DNA of 64,000 bases from Daucus carota subsp. sativus (lineage: Eukaryota; Streptophyta; Magnoliopsida; Apiales; Apiaceae). Shown in pieces: positions 36,809 through 49,106 of this stretch. The stretch covers positions 2,144,930-2,208,929 of the forward strand of contig NC_030389.2 in NCBI RefSeq assembly GCF_001625215.2. Reading direction: 5' to 3'. The notes beneath the pieces were generated by a model, which saw only the letters and a list, made by a program, of their open reading frames with translations, was not told the DNA's origin and made no database searches. The position numbers and the translations under genes are program-made. How positions within the stretch are numbered: the first letter of the stretch is position 1; each line of letters opens with the position of its first letter.

Positions 36809-38288
36809 CAACATTTCGCACGAAGGGGATGAAATATTTGAGAAAGACAAACATGTCGTTGCCGAGAAGTTGCAGATGCAAATGTAGTGAAGGGTCACAG
36901 AGCCACGAGACATGGTGAAGAAATCTGCTCTGGCATTGACAGTAATGCCTGAGTTAGCCTGTTGGCAATTTACTAGTGTTACATAAGATTCAAGTTGTTT
37001 GGGGACAATGCCATCAATTGAAATTGTTGAGATCTTTTACAATTGATTTTTCTGTTTTGTCTTGAAAAATTAGTCTTACATGTCTTACAAATTGGGATGA
37101 GCGAGATTCGAATCGAGGACTTGAGAAGACAACAGTTTTTATGTGTTTAATTACATTAGAATGTTAATTCTATATACTGCTTGGAACTCGTTATTTTGAA
37201 TTCTATCAATGCGTTATATGTGATTGCATCTTAAATTTCACATCTCGAAAGTCAATCAAAATATCCATTAGCAAAATTGTCTGTTAAGTTAAACTAGTGC
37301 AGGTTAATTACCTTGTATTAAAATTTTCTACTGCTTGCTGCTCAAACAGATGTCAATGAAATACATGCAACCCTGTCATAAAGATCTGAACAAGCAGGAG
37401 AGCAATAGAATCATGTTCAAAGAATACAAATACAAAACAATTTTATTACCAGAAGCAATGAATAACTTACAAGTTACAAGGGGCTGGAAAGAGCTTGACT
37501 GACAACTAACTAATGCCAAATTGCCAATGCCAAGGCCTGACACTACAGTAAAAGTTGTCAATTGGCTGCGTAGAAATAGCATCGATCACGGGCATACATG
37601 AACGCCAGCCGACATTTGAATCATAATCACGGGCATACATGAATGCCAGCTGACATTTGAATCATATTCACGACACAATAAAAGTGCACGACACGTTCAT
37701 ATATTTAAAAGTGATCTCATTATATTTAAATAGTATCGATCACTGGCGCACATGAAAGTACACGACACGATCACAAGAAAGTGTTTCATTTATAATTCAA
37801 ATGGCCATATATGTTTAATCATGCCCGACCTATTTAAAAGTATCTACTGTATTTTTTAGCTAGTGTACTTGAAGATGATAATCATACCCGATCTATTTAA
37901 AATTCATGTATTTTATGTCAATCTCATTTCCGTTTCGAATGTGTCATGTACAATGAATATAAATATAATAATAAAATTTAATCAAAATATATTTTAAAAT
38001 ACATTTTCATATGTTATTTTATGAAATTTATATATTAAATCTTTATATTTGTATACAATTTATAATTTTTACATGAAAAATATACTTATTTATTTAAATA
38101 TATATATTTCTATGATGTACATTCGTATATGTTTGTATATGTAAAATGAAAAATCATATCCAACACTAAATACCTTCGTGTTAATGTATCAAAAAATGAA
38201 ATCTAAACACTAATTTTCGATATCTTGTCGTCGGTGTAGTAATGTTTTTTTTGTTGTGTACCGAATCACTAGGTTGGATGTAAAAGTG
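36809..38288. other. Spacer with family fragments in both orientations
   Basis: 37380-37530 repeats 41213-41345 (both contain AACAAGCAGGAGAGCAATAG), so it belongs to the duplicated downstream flank. 37560-37609 is a minus-strand shard of the family's final exon, decoding to LAFMYARD. It is followed by a second copy of CACGGGCATACATGAA..GCCAGC. At about 37777-37815 a plus-strand shard, AAGTGTTTCATTTATAATTC, appears. I see no intact gene. Confidence 0.65.
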
Positions 38289-39163
38289 CTAAATTGTGTT
38301 CCGTCTTCCGTGTGATACGCGTGTGTGATAAACGGTTAAGATCGTTATTCCAGAACGTTCCAAACAGTGGCGCGACCAAAACTCACTTTCATTTGACTCG
38401 CTCATTATTTTAAGTCAGCAGTCTATTACTACCTCGTCTTTGCTTTCTTAAATCTCAACGCTGTCTAGTCTCCACCAACAGATGATAAATGCTCTGACAC
38501 GAGCACGGCGACCCAAGTTTATTTCAGCTCTCTCAGTAAAGTGTTGACGAGGTTTCGATATGGTAAGCGTCCGACAACATTCAATCTTAGCTTTCTTTCT
38601 TATTCGAACTGTTTTTATGTCAGCTCGAGTTTACAGTTAAACCTCGGTTAAGTAATACGAGGTGGTGTATTTTTACTCTCGAAAAAGTAATATTTTTCTT
38701 GATAGTAATGTTGTTATTTTAAAGAGATTTAATTTGTGAAAAACAATTGCGACGCGTTGTCTAGTTTTGTCAACTGTTTTTCTGCTTCAATTCTATCTTG
38801 CTGCCGTTTACTCGTTTCGCTTGCACAAAGTGTAAAAATTGGTTAAAATCTGGGCGTTCTCATAACAGAATTTTTTGAATATTGCAGAACTACTGTTCTC
38901 TTGTTATTTCTTGATTGAAAGGAGTTTTTTTTCGGTACCATCTTGTTGCTGATTTTTTCGGTACTTTCCTCTGCACAACCGTCAGATTCGACTAAAGAAG
39001 GTAGCTCTTGTATTCTTATCATTTCTGTAGTGTTGGAAAAAAGGGAATCAGACTTAATCAGTGAAGTCACAGAACAAGTATTAATCAAAGATTAATTGGA
39101 TTGATCGGGAATTAATCGGATGAACAACTTAACTTATTGAAAATTTTGTTTCGCCTAGTTTCC
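38289..39163 (+). promoter_or_regulatory. Duplicated upstream region of paralogue 2
   Basis: This block matches the upstream regions of paralogues 1 and 3, including the GTGTGATAAACGGTTAAGATC start and a leader-exon-like GACGAGGTTTCGATATG with a GTAAGC donor. A stretch near 39027-39120, rich in GATTAATTGGATTGATCGG, is unique to this copy. Confidence 0.45.
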
Positions 39164-40454
39164 ATGAAGATGTACAACTTAACTTGATACTCTCCTCACA
39201 AACGCCTTCCTCGTGGGTGGAGGATTAAGAGCTGGATGGAAGTACGCTTCTCACTACTGACACTCTATTATTTACCTTTTAATTTTTGACTCTAATAGCT
39301 GTTATGTGGCCAGGGCGCAACAATCGCTGACTTGCCAGAGATAGTCCTGTTTACTGGTTTAATGTTTGCGATTTTGTGCTTCTACAACAAATGTGGATCT
39401 CTCTTTACCAGTTTCTTGGTTGAGGAGTTTAACAACTTGACTGAGAAGTTTAAAACCCTGGTTGAAAAGATAGGGATTGAGGTGTGTTTTAATTTTGCTG
39501 TGAGTATCTGTGACTTCACATTTTACTGTAACCGCCTTGGTTTGAAATTTGGTGCTCAATAATGAATTGTGATTGTGTTTAGTTGCTTCTTGTAAGACTT
39601 CGCTAATGGTGTTAATCAAAGAACATGTAGGAATATATATAATCGCTATTGATTCTCTTCAATTCCAACAGTTATGATTATAAGCTTCTTCAGTTGTGTC
39701 TTTCATATATGCTAGATGCGTGTTTTTTTGGCTAAATGCTCATTAATCCTTATAAAAAGTGAAAATTTCCCCCAAACAGCAATAATAAATTTGTTTTGTG
39801 TCTGTATACTACAATCTTTTAACCTCTTGTTAGAAATGTCGGTGATGTAATTGCCGAGCCAAAACCCACAATCTGCAAGTTGAGATATTGGTCTTGAGTT
39901 TATAAAAATATAGTGTAGTTTAATATGCAAAAAAAGTGTTGAAATCTAACCTTTCCTTTTCAAGCTGGTTCTCCTATCTCAAGGAATGTGATATGTGTGT
40001 CTTAAATACAATATGTTTTAATTTCATCGTTTACTTTTCACAGCTCAAGGAGAACAAGATCGAGTATTTGGGAGCTGTATTTCAGATATTAAACATAGCT
40101 TTTTCATCCTCTCTTTTAAGGGATGCACAGATATGGAAATCTTACTTCATAGCAGGCATAGGAATATTTACTTTTCTCTGTTACTGTGTTGAGGTCTCTG
40201 TGGAACTGAGGAGACTTGAGGTTATTAGAACATATATCCGTCCCGAGAGGATGAACAATATAGTAGTTTGGTTTTTTACTAAACAGCATGTTTTGCAGTG
40301 CCTCATCCCTCTAGCAACATGTGTTTATAAAAGCCATCACATGGAAGATGCTCAAGAAAGTGTTTCATTTATAATTCAAATGTCCATTCATGTTGTAGCT
40401 CAGCTGGCATTCATGTATGCCCGTGATCGATACTATTTCTATGCAGCCAATTGA
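39164..40454 (+). pseudogene. Short membrane-protein paralogue 2, early stop
   Basis: The exons correspond to 39164-39240, 39314-39481 and 40044-40454. Exons 2 and 3 are open and nearly the same as in paralogue 1 (GATIADLPEIVLFTGLMFAI, then [20 protein letters not shown], ending FYAAN). In exon 1 the codon that is TGT in the other copies reads TGA at 39185-39187, so translation from the usual start stops after MKMYNLT. The protein could still be made from a later start or through a different first exon, but no good AUG precedes exon 2. The high identity downstream suggests recent loss or residual function. Confidence 0.6.
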
Positions 40455-41492
40455 CAACATTTCGCACAAAGGGAAAGAAACATTTGAGGAAGACAAACAC
40501 GTCGTTGCTGAGAAGTTGCAGATGCAATTGTAGTGAAGGGGCACAGAGACATGGAGAAGAAATCTGCTGTGGCACTGACAGTGATGCCTGAGCTAGCCTG
40601 TTGACACGAGTACATGTAATTTACCAGTGTTACATAAGATTTGAGTTGTTTCTGGAACATGACATCAATCAGAAACTTAAAGTTTGCTTTAGCTTTTTAG
40701 CAATAACTCCAAATTCATTCGTAAAATATATTAGGTTTAAATTTTGTGCTGAGTTCTGACAATATCAATCTGAAATTGGCATCTTGAACTTTATGATAAC
40801 AAGTCTTCACTTTCTTGTTTGCAAATTTCTTTCTAATTGTCAAAATATTCTGCAGAAGTGCAAGAGCTCTTTACATTTTCTACTGCTTGCTGCACAAACA
40901 GATGGCCAATGAATTACATGCACCCCTATCTATAAATGCAGACCGTATATGCCTCACCAGCAACAATAGGCAGAACTATCATAAAGACCTCAACAATGGC
41001 CGATTTTGCTTAAATTTCCGTCTTCCCTGCAGAATAATCTGATCGAATCAGGAAGCAGCCTCGTGTCTTCTGCAAATGATAGAAGAAATGATTAGCACGG
41101 TAACAGACGGGTTACATTGGCAGACTAAGTACACATAGCTTGTAGTTGAGTTATAATAGCGGATACTATACTTCATATCAAATTGATAAACTCATTCTTG
41201 CAGGATGTACCCAGAACAAGCAGGAGAGCAATAGAATAATGTTTGAAGAATACAAATACAAAACAATTCTATTACCACAAGCAATGAATAATTTACAAGG
41301 GGCCGAAAAAACTTGACTGAAGACTCACTAATGCCAAGGACTAGCAGTACAGCTTTATTAAACGCCTAACATGCGTAATGGACTAGAGCTTGTATTAGAC
41401 ATTAAAGAGCTTATTTACAGTGTTTGGATCATTGATTAGTTTTCGAGTTAGGCACCAGTGGCCTAGAGAAGGACTATTATGACATATGATTT
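40455..41492. other. Spacer between convergent genes
   Basis: This holds the 3' flank of paralogue 2 and, from about 41213, the probable 3' UTR of the minus-strand gene ending at 41493. The frame-shifted tail of the family ([20 protein letters not shown]) lies directly after the paralogue 2 stop. I see no other gene. Confidence 0.6.
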
Positions 41493-41769
41493 TCAATCAG
41501 ATCTGGAGCTTGCGCAACCATAGCACCACCAAGGCACATCATCTGCGGTCTCTGAGTCCTCAATTAGTTCTCTGGCTTGTGCAGCCAAAACAGCAAAACC
41601 GATAAAATTCCCAATTCCCATGAGAAATAAACCGTAAGATATGTTTTCTGGATCGTATAGGAAGAGGAGACGACAGCAATGTATGTCGGTGATCACCAGA
41701 AAAGAAGCTAGAGCTAACAATGCAGCATATCTGAAAGCTATCCAGTTCTTACTCCATACTGCAACATTC
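41493..41769 (-). CDS. Small membrane protein, DVPWWCYGC type (main exon)
   Basis: This exon has an AG acceptor directly upstream (TTTTTGCAG on the minus strand) and needs one base to complete its first codon, exactly as in the homologue at 25842-26130. It encodes NVAVWSKNWIAFRYAALLAL and goes on through hydrophobic segments around FLVITDIHCCRLLFLY and YGLFLMGIGNFIGFAVLAAQ. It ends ARELIEDSETADDVPWWCYG followed by CASSRSD. I could not find the first exon with confidence in the 2 kb upstream. If translation instead runs through the acceptor, it could start MIFPNLSTYHGFCRNV. I do not recognise the family. Confidence 0.55.
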
Positions 41770-44125
41770 CTGCAAAAACCATGATAGGTAGACAAGTTAG
41801 GAAAGATCAATCACAATAACTAACACATAGTAACTTTGCGTTTGCTACTGCAACGTGTTACAATAATATATGATCCTGATAAGCCCTCTTCCTAACAGCT
41901 CGAGATTTTAGGAGAATTGGTGACTTTACATGGTATCAATTTTCCCGCCACCTCTTATTTGTAAAAATGCTGACCTCAAGAAATAAGATTATAGCCAACA
42001 TTTCTAAGTTCCTGCTGTGCATCTGACCTTTATAACTTGTATGAGTCTTTTTACGCGCTTATTCATATTCATGTTTTACCGTTTACTCCCCGCGGGAATT
42101 GATACAACTCCAAATATTTATAATTTATTGAGCTTTTAATAGATCAAATATAGATTACTGATTCCGTACACGTAAGTATTTGAGTTTTGTTAAAAGAAAT
42201 TAAAAGAAAGAATTATTTCTCTTAAGTGCGAAACCTTTTATGAACTTTTTTAATTTTTAATTATAATATTTTAACGGTGATTTTGGATGTTGGGGATGGT
42301 CTGTCAGTTAAGATGATGATATAGGAGTATGAGTTTTTTACAGAAAATTTGTTCTTGAATGCATGTTTTTAATTCATGGATGGACCGGTTATCCATTGAC
42401 TAACGATGATTAGTCACCAATGAGGCAATATGACACATACAATTTTGCACCCACAAATATTTGTCGAAGAATTTTTTGATAAATCAGAGATTTTTAATCT
42501 GACTTGAATATAATTAATAAATTATTTTTTAGAAGTTAATTATAATTAATCGTTGATTCTTAATTTTTTTTGACAAGATCGCTGATTCTTGATTAAATCA
42601 AAATAACGGCAGAAACACCTAAATACCTAAATAGTCAAGTATAAATAGTTCGTTTTTTTTATCAGGAGCATAATTCATCAATCTTGTACTAACGTTACGG
42701 GGAAAATTTATCCATGAGTCGTTACTATTTATCATCCGTAATTTCGCCGGTCTTTTAAGGTTTCCGTGTTCAATATTCAGTTTACTATTTCCTATCAAGT
42801 TGTCTGCATCCAATTAGTCCGTCAACCGTTTTGTACTTATAGCAAAGAGACCTTCGGGAGATTTTCGATCATGACTTGGTAATTGATTTCGAGAAGGAGA
42901 AGAAAATGAGTAATAATATTATAATGCCTTAAAATTATATGAAAAGGTCTAACATCTCTTTTGTCAAGCAAACGACTCATTCTCGACTCTCGCTATATTA
43001 CTTCTTTATGGTTGAAATTATTTCATTTTTTTTAAAAAAATATATGATAGATGAATAATATTACATATTTCAAATTTTATTCTCAATTTTTTATAAATGA
43101 CTTGATAGACAGATGACTAATTTTAATTGGATGATTCATGTCAAAAAAAATTGAAAACACTCGGTTAGTGCTGTAATTCGATCCGGGCAGCTCGCGAGCT
43201 CGCCCTGCTCGAACTCGTTTTGATGGGCTCGGCTCGTTTAGTTAAATGAGCTCGAGTTCGGGCTGAGGTTTTGGCTCGTTTCGTTAAACGAGCTGGCTCG
43301 ATTCGACTCGTGAAAATTAACGAGTCGGATTCGGATAGCGTTTTAGGCTCGATTTAGTGTTAAATCGGCTCGCCCGACTCGTTAAAATAGGCTCGTTTAG
43401 TTAAACGAGCCAGCTCGACTCGACTCTTGAAAATAAACGAGTCGAGTTCGGGGAAAGATTTAGGCTCGTTTTTTTAAACGAGCCGCATCAGCTCGACTAA
43501 ATAAAACTCGGCTCGAATTATGCTCGGCTAGCCCGGACCGAATAACAGCCCTACGCTCCGTGGTATCTGGCACTTGTTAAAAAATGAAGCTAGGAGGGAG
43601 TATATGATCTTGTCAACGCCTGTCACTTTGCTGGGTTACTTGACACTTTAGACGCTTGGTCTGGGTGGTGCATTTGACTTTGTATTAAAGAATCCATGAT
43701 ATGCTTACCTGTATTCGTTAGGATATTACAAGCCCAAAACAAGTTCAGAAGTGATCAGAATTGAGATCAAAACTCTCAACTCTCAAGTAAAAGCAAAACT
43801 CATGCAACATTTGATTAATACCGAGTCAATCCTAATCACTTTTAATTATTTTACTGCAACATAAATTTAAAATTGTTGTAAAAAAGGCCCATTTAATCAC
43901 TGACTGCACATCTCACAGTTTGTTATCAAACGTTAGCTAACATTTGGAATCTCTACTGGTAATAAAATCTGTTATTGCAATGGGCTTAAGTCTTGGTCGC
44001 ATGTTGGCTGCTTCTCTAGAGCTGATCGAAACCGGTAGATCTGCGATTTCTAAATATTCAGCTTCTAGTCCTTTTGTACTGATGTTAAGATAGTGCTCAA
44101 TTCTTGAAAACTTTTTGTTGACCAG
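41770..44125. other. Spacer with a hAT-like MITE
   Basis: There is no supported gene apart from a possible hidden first exon of the minus-strand gene. An open frame at 42619-42813 (minus) is not backed by splice sites. A stray Stowaway-like end, AGGAGGGAGTATATG, lies near 43590. Confidence 0.5.
43166..43553. mobile_element. hAT-like MITE rich in CTCG words
   Basis: The left end TAGTGCTGTAATTCGATCCG pairs with the right end, whose inverse is TAGGGCTGTTATTCGGTCCG. The 8-bp flanks CACTCGGT and CGCTCCGT agree at six of eight positions, consistent with an aged hAT target duplication. The interior is full of GGCTCG and GAGCTCG words. Confidence 0.65.
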
Positions 44126-44388
44126 GCTTAGGCTGGATTGAAGAGACGCGTGATCGCTATGTTAATTACTTAGTAATCTGGTTTTATTTGAACAAGGAGC
44201 AGATCTGGATCAAGGTATAATTTTTTCTCATTGAGATATTGATATATAATTGTTTTACTTTGTTTTCTACATGTACCGGCGTGTTTCGTGTATCACGGGT
44301 CCTTGGCTTTCCAATTTCTTTGCTGAATATGTTTATATGTGTTAAACTTGTTAAACTAGTGAGTAATTGCAGAGAAACAATGGAGTTT

Positions 44389-44396
<8 letters not shown>

Positions 44397-44427
<31 letters not shown>
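44397..44427. repeat. GA microsatellite
   Basis: A pure AG run following a short ACAC stretch lies in the first intron of the diverged family copy. Confidence 0.9.
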
Positions 44428-44430
<3 letters not shown>

Positions 44431-46281
44431 AGATTGAGAGAGATGTAAAGAGAGAAAGAGATCAGCTATCATTCATACACCTTAACTATACAATCTGGAA
44501 ATGATCAAGACTATATACAGAAAGCCAAATGAAAATAAAGTGAGAAAGTTTGTTATGAAACTAACTAATTAACTGATCAACTAAAACTAATGACAGCTAT
44601 GTACAGATGGATAAATATTGTTGCGTAATTCCAACAATATGTTCATTCCTGTCGTGATTGAATACAAATCGAATTGCCTGGACAACAGATCTGTGTGGCG
44701 TGAGCAAGTGAAAACTTAGTTGCTTTTGTTGCTCTGAATTTTCAAGTAGTCGGTTCTTCCTAAGATTAATACTATTTTGTCAAGCACTCGACGTGAAGTC
44801 ATAAAATAAAAAATTAAGGTTCAACCCTTCTCACAGTGATGATCACTGAATTGCTTGCTGAATTAATGAATTGTTGTATTTGAATTAGATTTGAATTGCT
44901 TTGAGCTGCTTAATTACAAAGCTTCATCCTTAAAAAAATACTTTGAGTACAATTGTGATTGAGATATTGGATTGAGTCCAGTTCTAGGCTCTAACTCAAA
45001 GCTTATATCATTTTGTTTGACTGATTGATCTGTTGCAATAATAATTCATATTTCTGGGTTGATTCATCAAATCAACCCACTGTCAATTCCATTGTAGTTT
45101 GCAAACTTGCCTCGTCGTTTGCATTAGTTAAGACTTTAGATTGTAGTGTTTGTTGGACCCTAGCCCTTGGTTTCTACGGTTCTTCAAGCGTTTAGATCAT
45201 CGGGTTTTATTGTTAGATGCCTTTGAGACATCTATAAATTTAACCAAATCTTGGGAGCAGATTGCTATGGTTTGTTACCTCAAACCTATGCAGTTTGGCT
45301 CATGTCTCCATTTCAGAAAAAGAGTTTGTCACAAGCTGGTGTACTGTACATGTCTACTGGCTACAAAAAGACTGTCGCGAGGCAATAGTCTGCTGTGTGC
45401 TGGTTACATGTCCTTAGACAGAGTCATTCTCTGATCACACAATAGAGCAACGTGCTTTTGGCAAGGGCCGATAAAGATGTTGTTGGTAATCGGTGGATGC
45501 AGAGAGTATCATGAATGGGTGCAGTTACACGCAACATGATAACACTAAGGTGGACTTATGGCGAGTTTGCTCCTGGACTCTTGGTTTCAATGGCATTGCT
45601 CTGAAGAGTGTTGTGTGTATGCAAAATTATGGTGACACTTGCAAGTTTTATTTCAAATTGCTTTTTCATTCTTCGTAATGCTGTCAGAACTTGTTTCCAG
45701 ATTGGTTTTATGTCTGCGTTTTAATATGTTCTTTTCTGCAGTTCAAGAAACACCCCGTTGTGTGTCTGGTAGTTGTTCTTCAGCTGGCACTAATATTTAA
45801 GAATAGCCCTCTTTTAGGGTATGAAGTGGCTGTACCGAGGTGGGAAGCGACCTGGATAGCAGGGATGTCAATGTTTTCCCCAGCCTTTCTCACTTACAAA
45901 ATTTTTGTGGAAATAAAAAAATTCAAGTTATCATGGAAGAAAAACAGGAAGGTATTCTGTGTAGGTATGTTCTTGGACACCTGAGGACCCATAAGCAAGA
46001 AATCGCATTTCCAACAATACTAATTGAAGTGGTGGTGCACATACTGTAAACGTGAAGAATATCTAAGTGTTTGTTAATATATCTGTATATGTTGTTGATA
46101 CAATTTGAAGTAGTGTGATTTTAGTAATTCGATGAGTCATACAGTTTGCACAATTGTGTTTTTTTGGGACTAGAACACATTGTTTGTACATAATACATGA
46201 AGTTATAAACTTTATGAGTATAAAGATTGTACTGTCAGATTTTCCCACCTTGTTTGGTTTTTACTTCTCTTGCACACTCAG

Positions 46282-46555
46282 ATGCAAATGTATGGGAAGA
46301 GTCTCAGAGGGACATGGAGAATCAATTATTTGCAAATTTAAATGCTTCAGAAGAGTCTCACAGCAATTCGGAGACTCAATCACTTGCAGATGCCAATGTA
46401 TCAGAAGAGATGCATAGGGATGCAGGAAATCAATCTGGTGCAAATGAAAATGTATCGGAGGAGGTGCAGAGATACGGGGAACTAATCATTTGCAGATGCA
46501 AATTTATTGGTACAAACGCGGAGAATCAATTATTTGGAGATGCAAATGTGTTAAG
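46282..46555 (+). repeat. 54-bp coding-type tandem repeat (DANVSEE motif)
   Basis: Units of 18 codons decode to DANVWEESQRDMENQLFA, NLNASEESHSNSETQSLA, DANVSEEMHRDAGNQSGA and NENVSEEVQRYGELI, followed by decayed partial units. The paralogues hold a single related unit after their stops (GCAGATGCAAATGTAGTGAA). The array appears to have grown from that one ancestral unit. Confidence 0.75.
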
Positions 46556-47006
46556 TGACCAATTCTCCTAAAACCTCAAACTGTTAGGGGGAGAGCTTAC
46601 CAGGATCATATTCTAACATTCCCCCTCACTCGAAAGCCCATTTATGGGTGGAGTATTGCAGATGCTTTAGATTATTTTTTATGACTTGCTTGTGTGTTTT
46701 GTGCATGAAGTGTTGTGTTTTCATCTATACGATTGGTATGGAAACCTCTGATGCTCGACTTCATCATCAATGCCAGATGTTATGGAATCTAGTTACTAGG
46801 TTTAATTTATGAGCTTCTGAGGCATTACTGGCAGAGAAACCAAAATAAGAGGGCTGACAACTTTCATTCGGAGAAAATGAAGCTCATATTGAGGAGCAAT
46901 TGCAACATTAGATTGGAATTTCCTCACCAATCAATCAAACGTAGAAACAGATGGTGTATTCAGTCCTTTGTTGAGGAGTGAGATGCAGAAAAAGCTCACT
47001 CTTAGT

Positions 47007-47820
47007 TGTGTTCACGGGGAATGAAATAAAAAATTATATAAAAATTTTATGGAGAAAAAAAGAAATATGAAACAACAATAACTAAATATGAATGGATTTA
47101 AATTTATTATAATAAAGACGGTGTTAACGGAGAAATCTGGTTTATTAACAAAGACGAGGTTTCCAGCGTGAATCAAGATTCTTGTTGGCGAGTTTATCGA
47201 AGGTGGTTGGTTGTTTGTTTTGAATGTGGCTGCGATTGTAAACAAAGGGTTCAAGATTGCTAACTGGAATAACTCTCAAGAATGATCAATGTCTACAATC
47301 TGCTTACGTACCCCTATTTATAGTGGATCAAGCCGGCACGTAGTTCTTTCTCCTAAGAGTGGGTTGGGCTTCCCCTTCCATCTAGAATCTTCCTCCCGAA
47401 AGAGGCCCAATACGATGAGGCTTAGTCTTGGGCCTTGTAGACTCTCGAGCACCGAAGACTTACCCCAAATGCATGGACACTTCTCTACTCTCCGATAGGG
47501 ACAATCCGCCAGACTACAGAGATAGAGCCTTCCAGGATGCGTCTTCTCTTCATCTTCTACCTCCCAAGGAGAACAACTCCTCAGACCACAAGGAGAGCCC
47601 GTGATGAATCAACAATAGGATTTACTCATGCTTAAGGACATCCCCCAAACAAGAAGCATCTCCTTTTGCTCTTCTAAATTATTGCTGACAAAACTTTCTT
47701 TGGCAAGGTGGCGCGCCAGATGATAGGGCGCGCCCTATCTTTTGACAGGGTCACCTCGAAGTTGGGTTGATCTTGATTTTCCTGGTCCAAATAGGTCTCG
47801 TTTTGTAGCCTTTTTTCACA
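47007..47820 (-). mobile_element. Possible solitary LTR fossil
   Basis: Read on the minus strand it starts TGTGAAAAAAGGC and ends CGTGAACACA, with a TATA-like ACTATAAATAGGGG about midway and a GC-richer body than its surroundings. This looks like a single LTR of a retrotransposon. Matching 5-bp flanks were not found, so the ends and the class are uncertain. Confidence 0.35.
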
Positions 47821-48414
47821 ATGTTGCATATAACATATGGTAAGAAAATATCACGTAAAAATAGAATGAGCATTTTTTTCGAAACATGTTCAAGTGAAAT
47901 GATTGAAGGAATAAAATAACAATGAAATCACAAATCAAGTTTCAATCTAATAAATTATAAATAATTAAATAATAAAACAATTATTATTTTAATATTAAAT
48001 CAGCTGATTCAAATTATAATGAGTGTTCATCTAAAAACTAGCATTGTTCACACAAATAGATTAGAATATTTTAATTAATACTGTGTTTGTCATTGGGCTT
48101 CGTTCCTCCGTCCACTCGTTTAATTTGTCATGACTCATGAGACTTTTATAAATTATTATTTAAATATTTTAAAAATTGATAATGACTAAAATATTACTAC
48201 TTTTTAGATTAATTATTATTTAATTTGTCTTATTAACTTAATTCAAAATATAATTTTGTTACACATTAAATAAAAATATATAGTCACAATGAACATGATT
48301 CCGTAGTAAAAATACCAATAATCATCAAAGCTTATTCAATTTGACTTTAAATGGTCAACAGGTGTGAACAGAAAATACTACGTTAAGATTCGGTGACTCA
48401 AGTATACAGTAGTA

Positions 48415-48672
48415 CTCCCTCCGTCTCTAAATACTTTTCCTGTTTGTACTTTTCACGTTTGTCAACACACATTTTTAATCGTTAATATCTTTCATTTCGT
48501 AGTAGCATTAAATATAAAAACTTCACTGTATTAAAGTACTTGTGAATACGAATCTAACAAGATCACTCATGATTATATTTAATTTTATAGATTAGATGTA
48601 AATTAGTAATTTATCTCATATTATAAACAGTACCGACATCACAAACAAGAAAAGAAAAAAGAAACGAGGGAG
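48415..48672. mobile_element. Stowaway-type MITE
   Basis: It begins CTCCCTCCGTCTC and ends ACGAGGGAG, with TA on both sides (48413-48414 and 48673-48674). The arms are weaker than in the other copies. Confidence 0.75.
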
Positions 48673-49106
48673 TACTACCAAATATGTGGCGACAACAGAT
48701 TTTACCGTTAACGGATCGAATGATTTCACACACCACTAGTGAAAGTCCTCAACATGTAGGGCCCTCGCTTGCCTGCCGACCCATACAAAATCTGTGGACG
48801 ACACATACAAATTTTTTTCACGTCATGCAGATGACATACTTTTTCTTTATTTAATAATACTAATGTTCTAACCTTCTTAATTAATTTTATATATTTATAT
48901 TTAATTATTTTATAAATTTGAAATATGAAAATTATTGACATTTTAAGAATACTTATTTTTAAATATATGTTAATGAGTCCAATTTCAATAATTTTTAACT
49001 TTTATATTTTATAAAATATAGTCCTATAATTTATTTTTAAGATTTTTTTAATCAAAACTTTAAAGATTAAATTTTTATTTACCAAAAAAATTAAATATAA
49101 ATTATA

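Larger units (their letters stand above)
44126..46571 (+). pseudogene. Diverged family member with a repeated C-terminal tail
   Basis: Three candidate exons belong to this copy. 44126-44213 decodes to GLGWIEETRDRYVNYLVIWF and ends NKEQIWIK before a GT donor, like exon 2 of the paralogues. 45742-45984 follows an AG acceptor and decodes to FKKHPVVCLVVVLQLALIFK and onward through WIAGMSMFSPAFLTY and IFVEIKKFK, the counterpart of the LKEN exon. Its frame then stops at GMFLDT, while similarity to the family tail continues in another frame (EIAFPTILIEVVVHIL, to about 46049). 46282-46571 follows another acceptor and holds a repeated acidic motif. I see no N-terminal exon. It is probably decaying, although an altered product is possible. 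Confidence 0.42.

Noticed and set aside
43575-43600. Right end of a Stowaway interrupted by the hAT-like element
   Set aside because: AGGAGGGAGTA fits a Stowaway end, but no partner left end was found upstream of 43166.
45150-45680. Open frames between exons of the diverged family copy
   Set aside because: They show no similarity to the family or to proteins I know, and no consistent splice frame.
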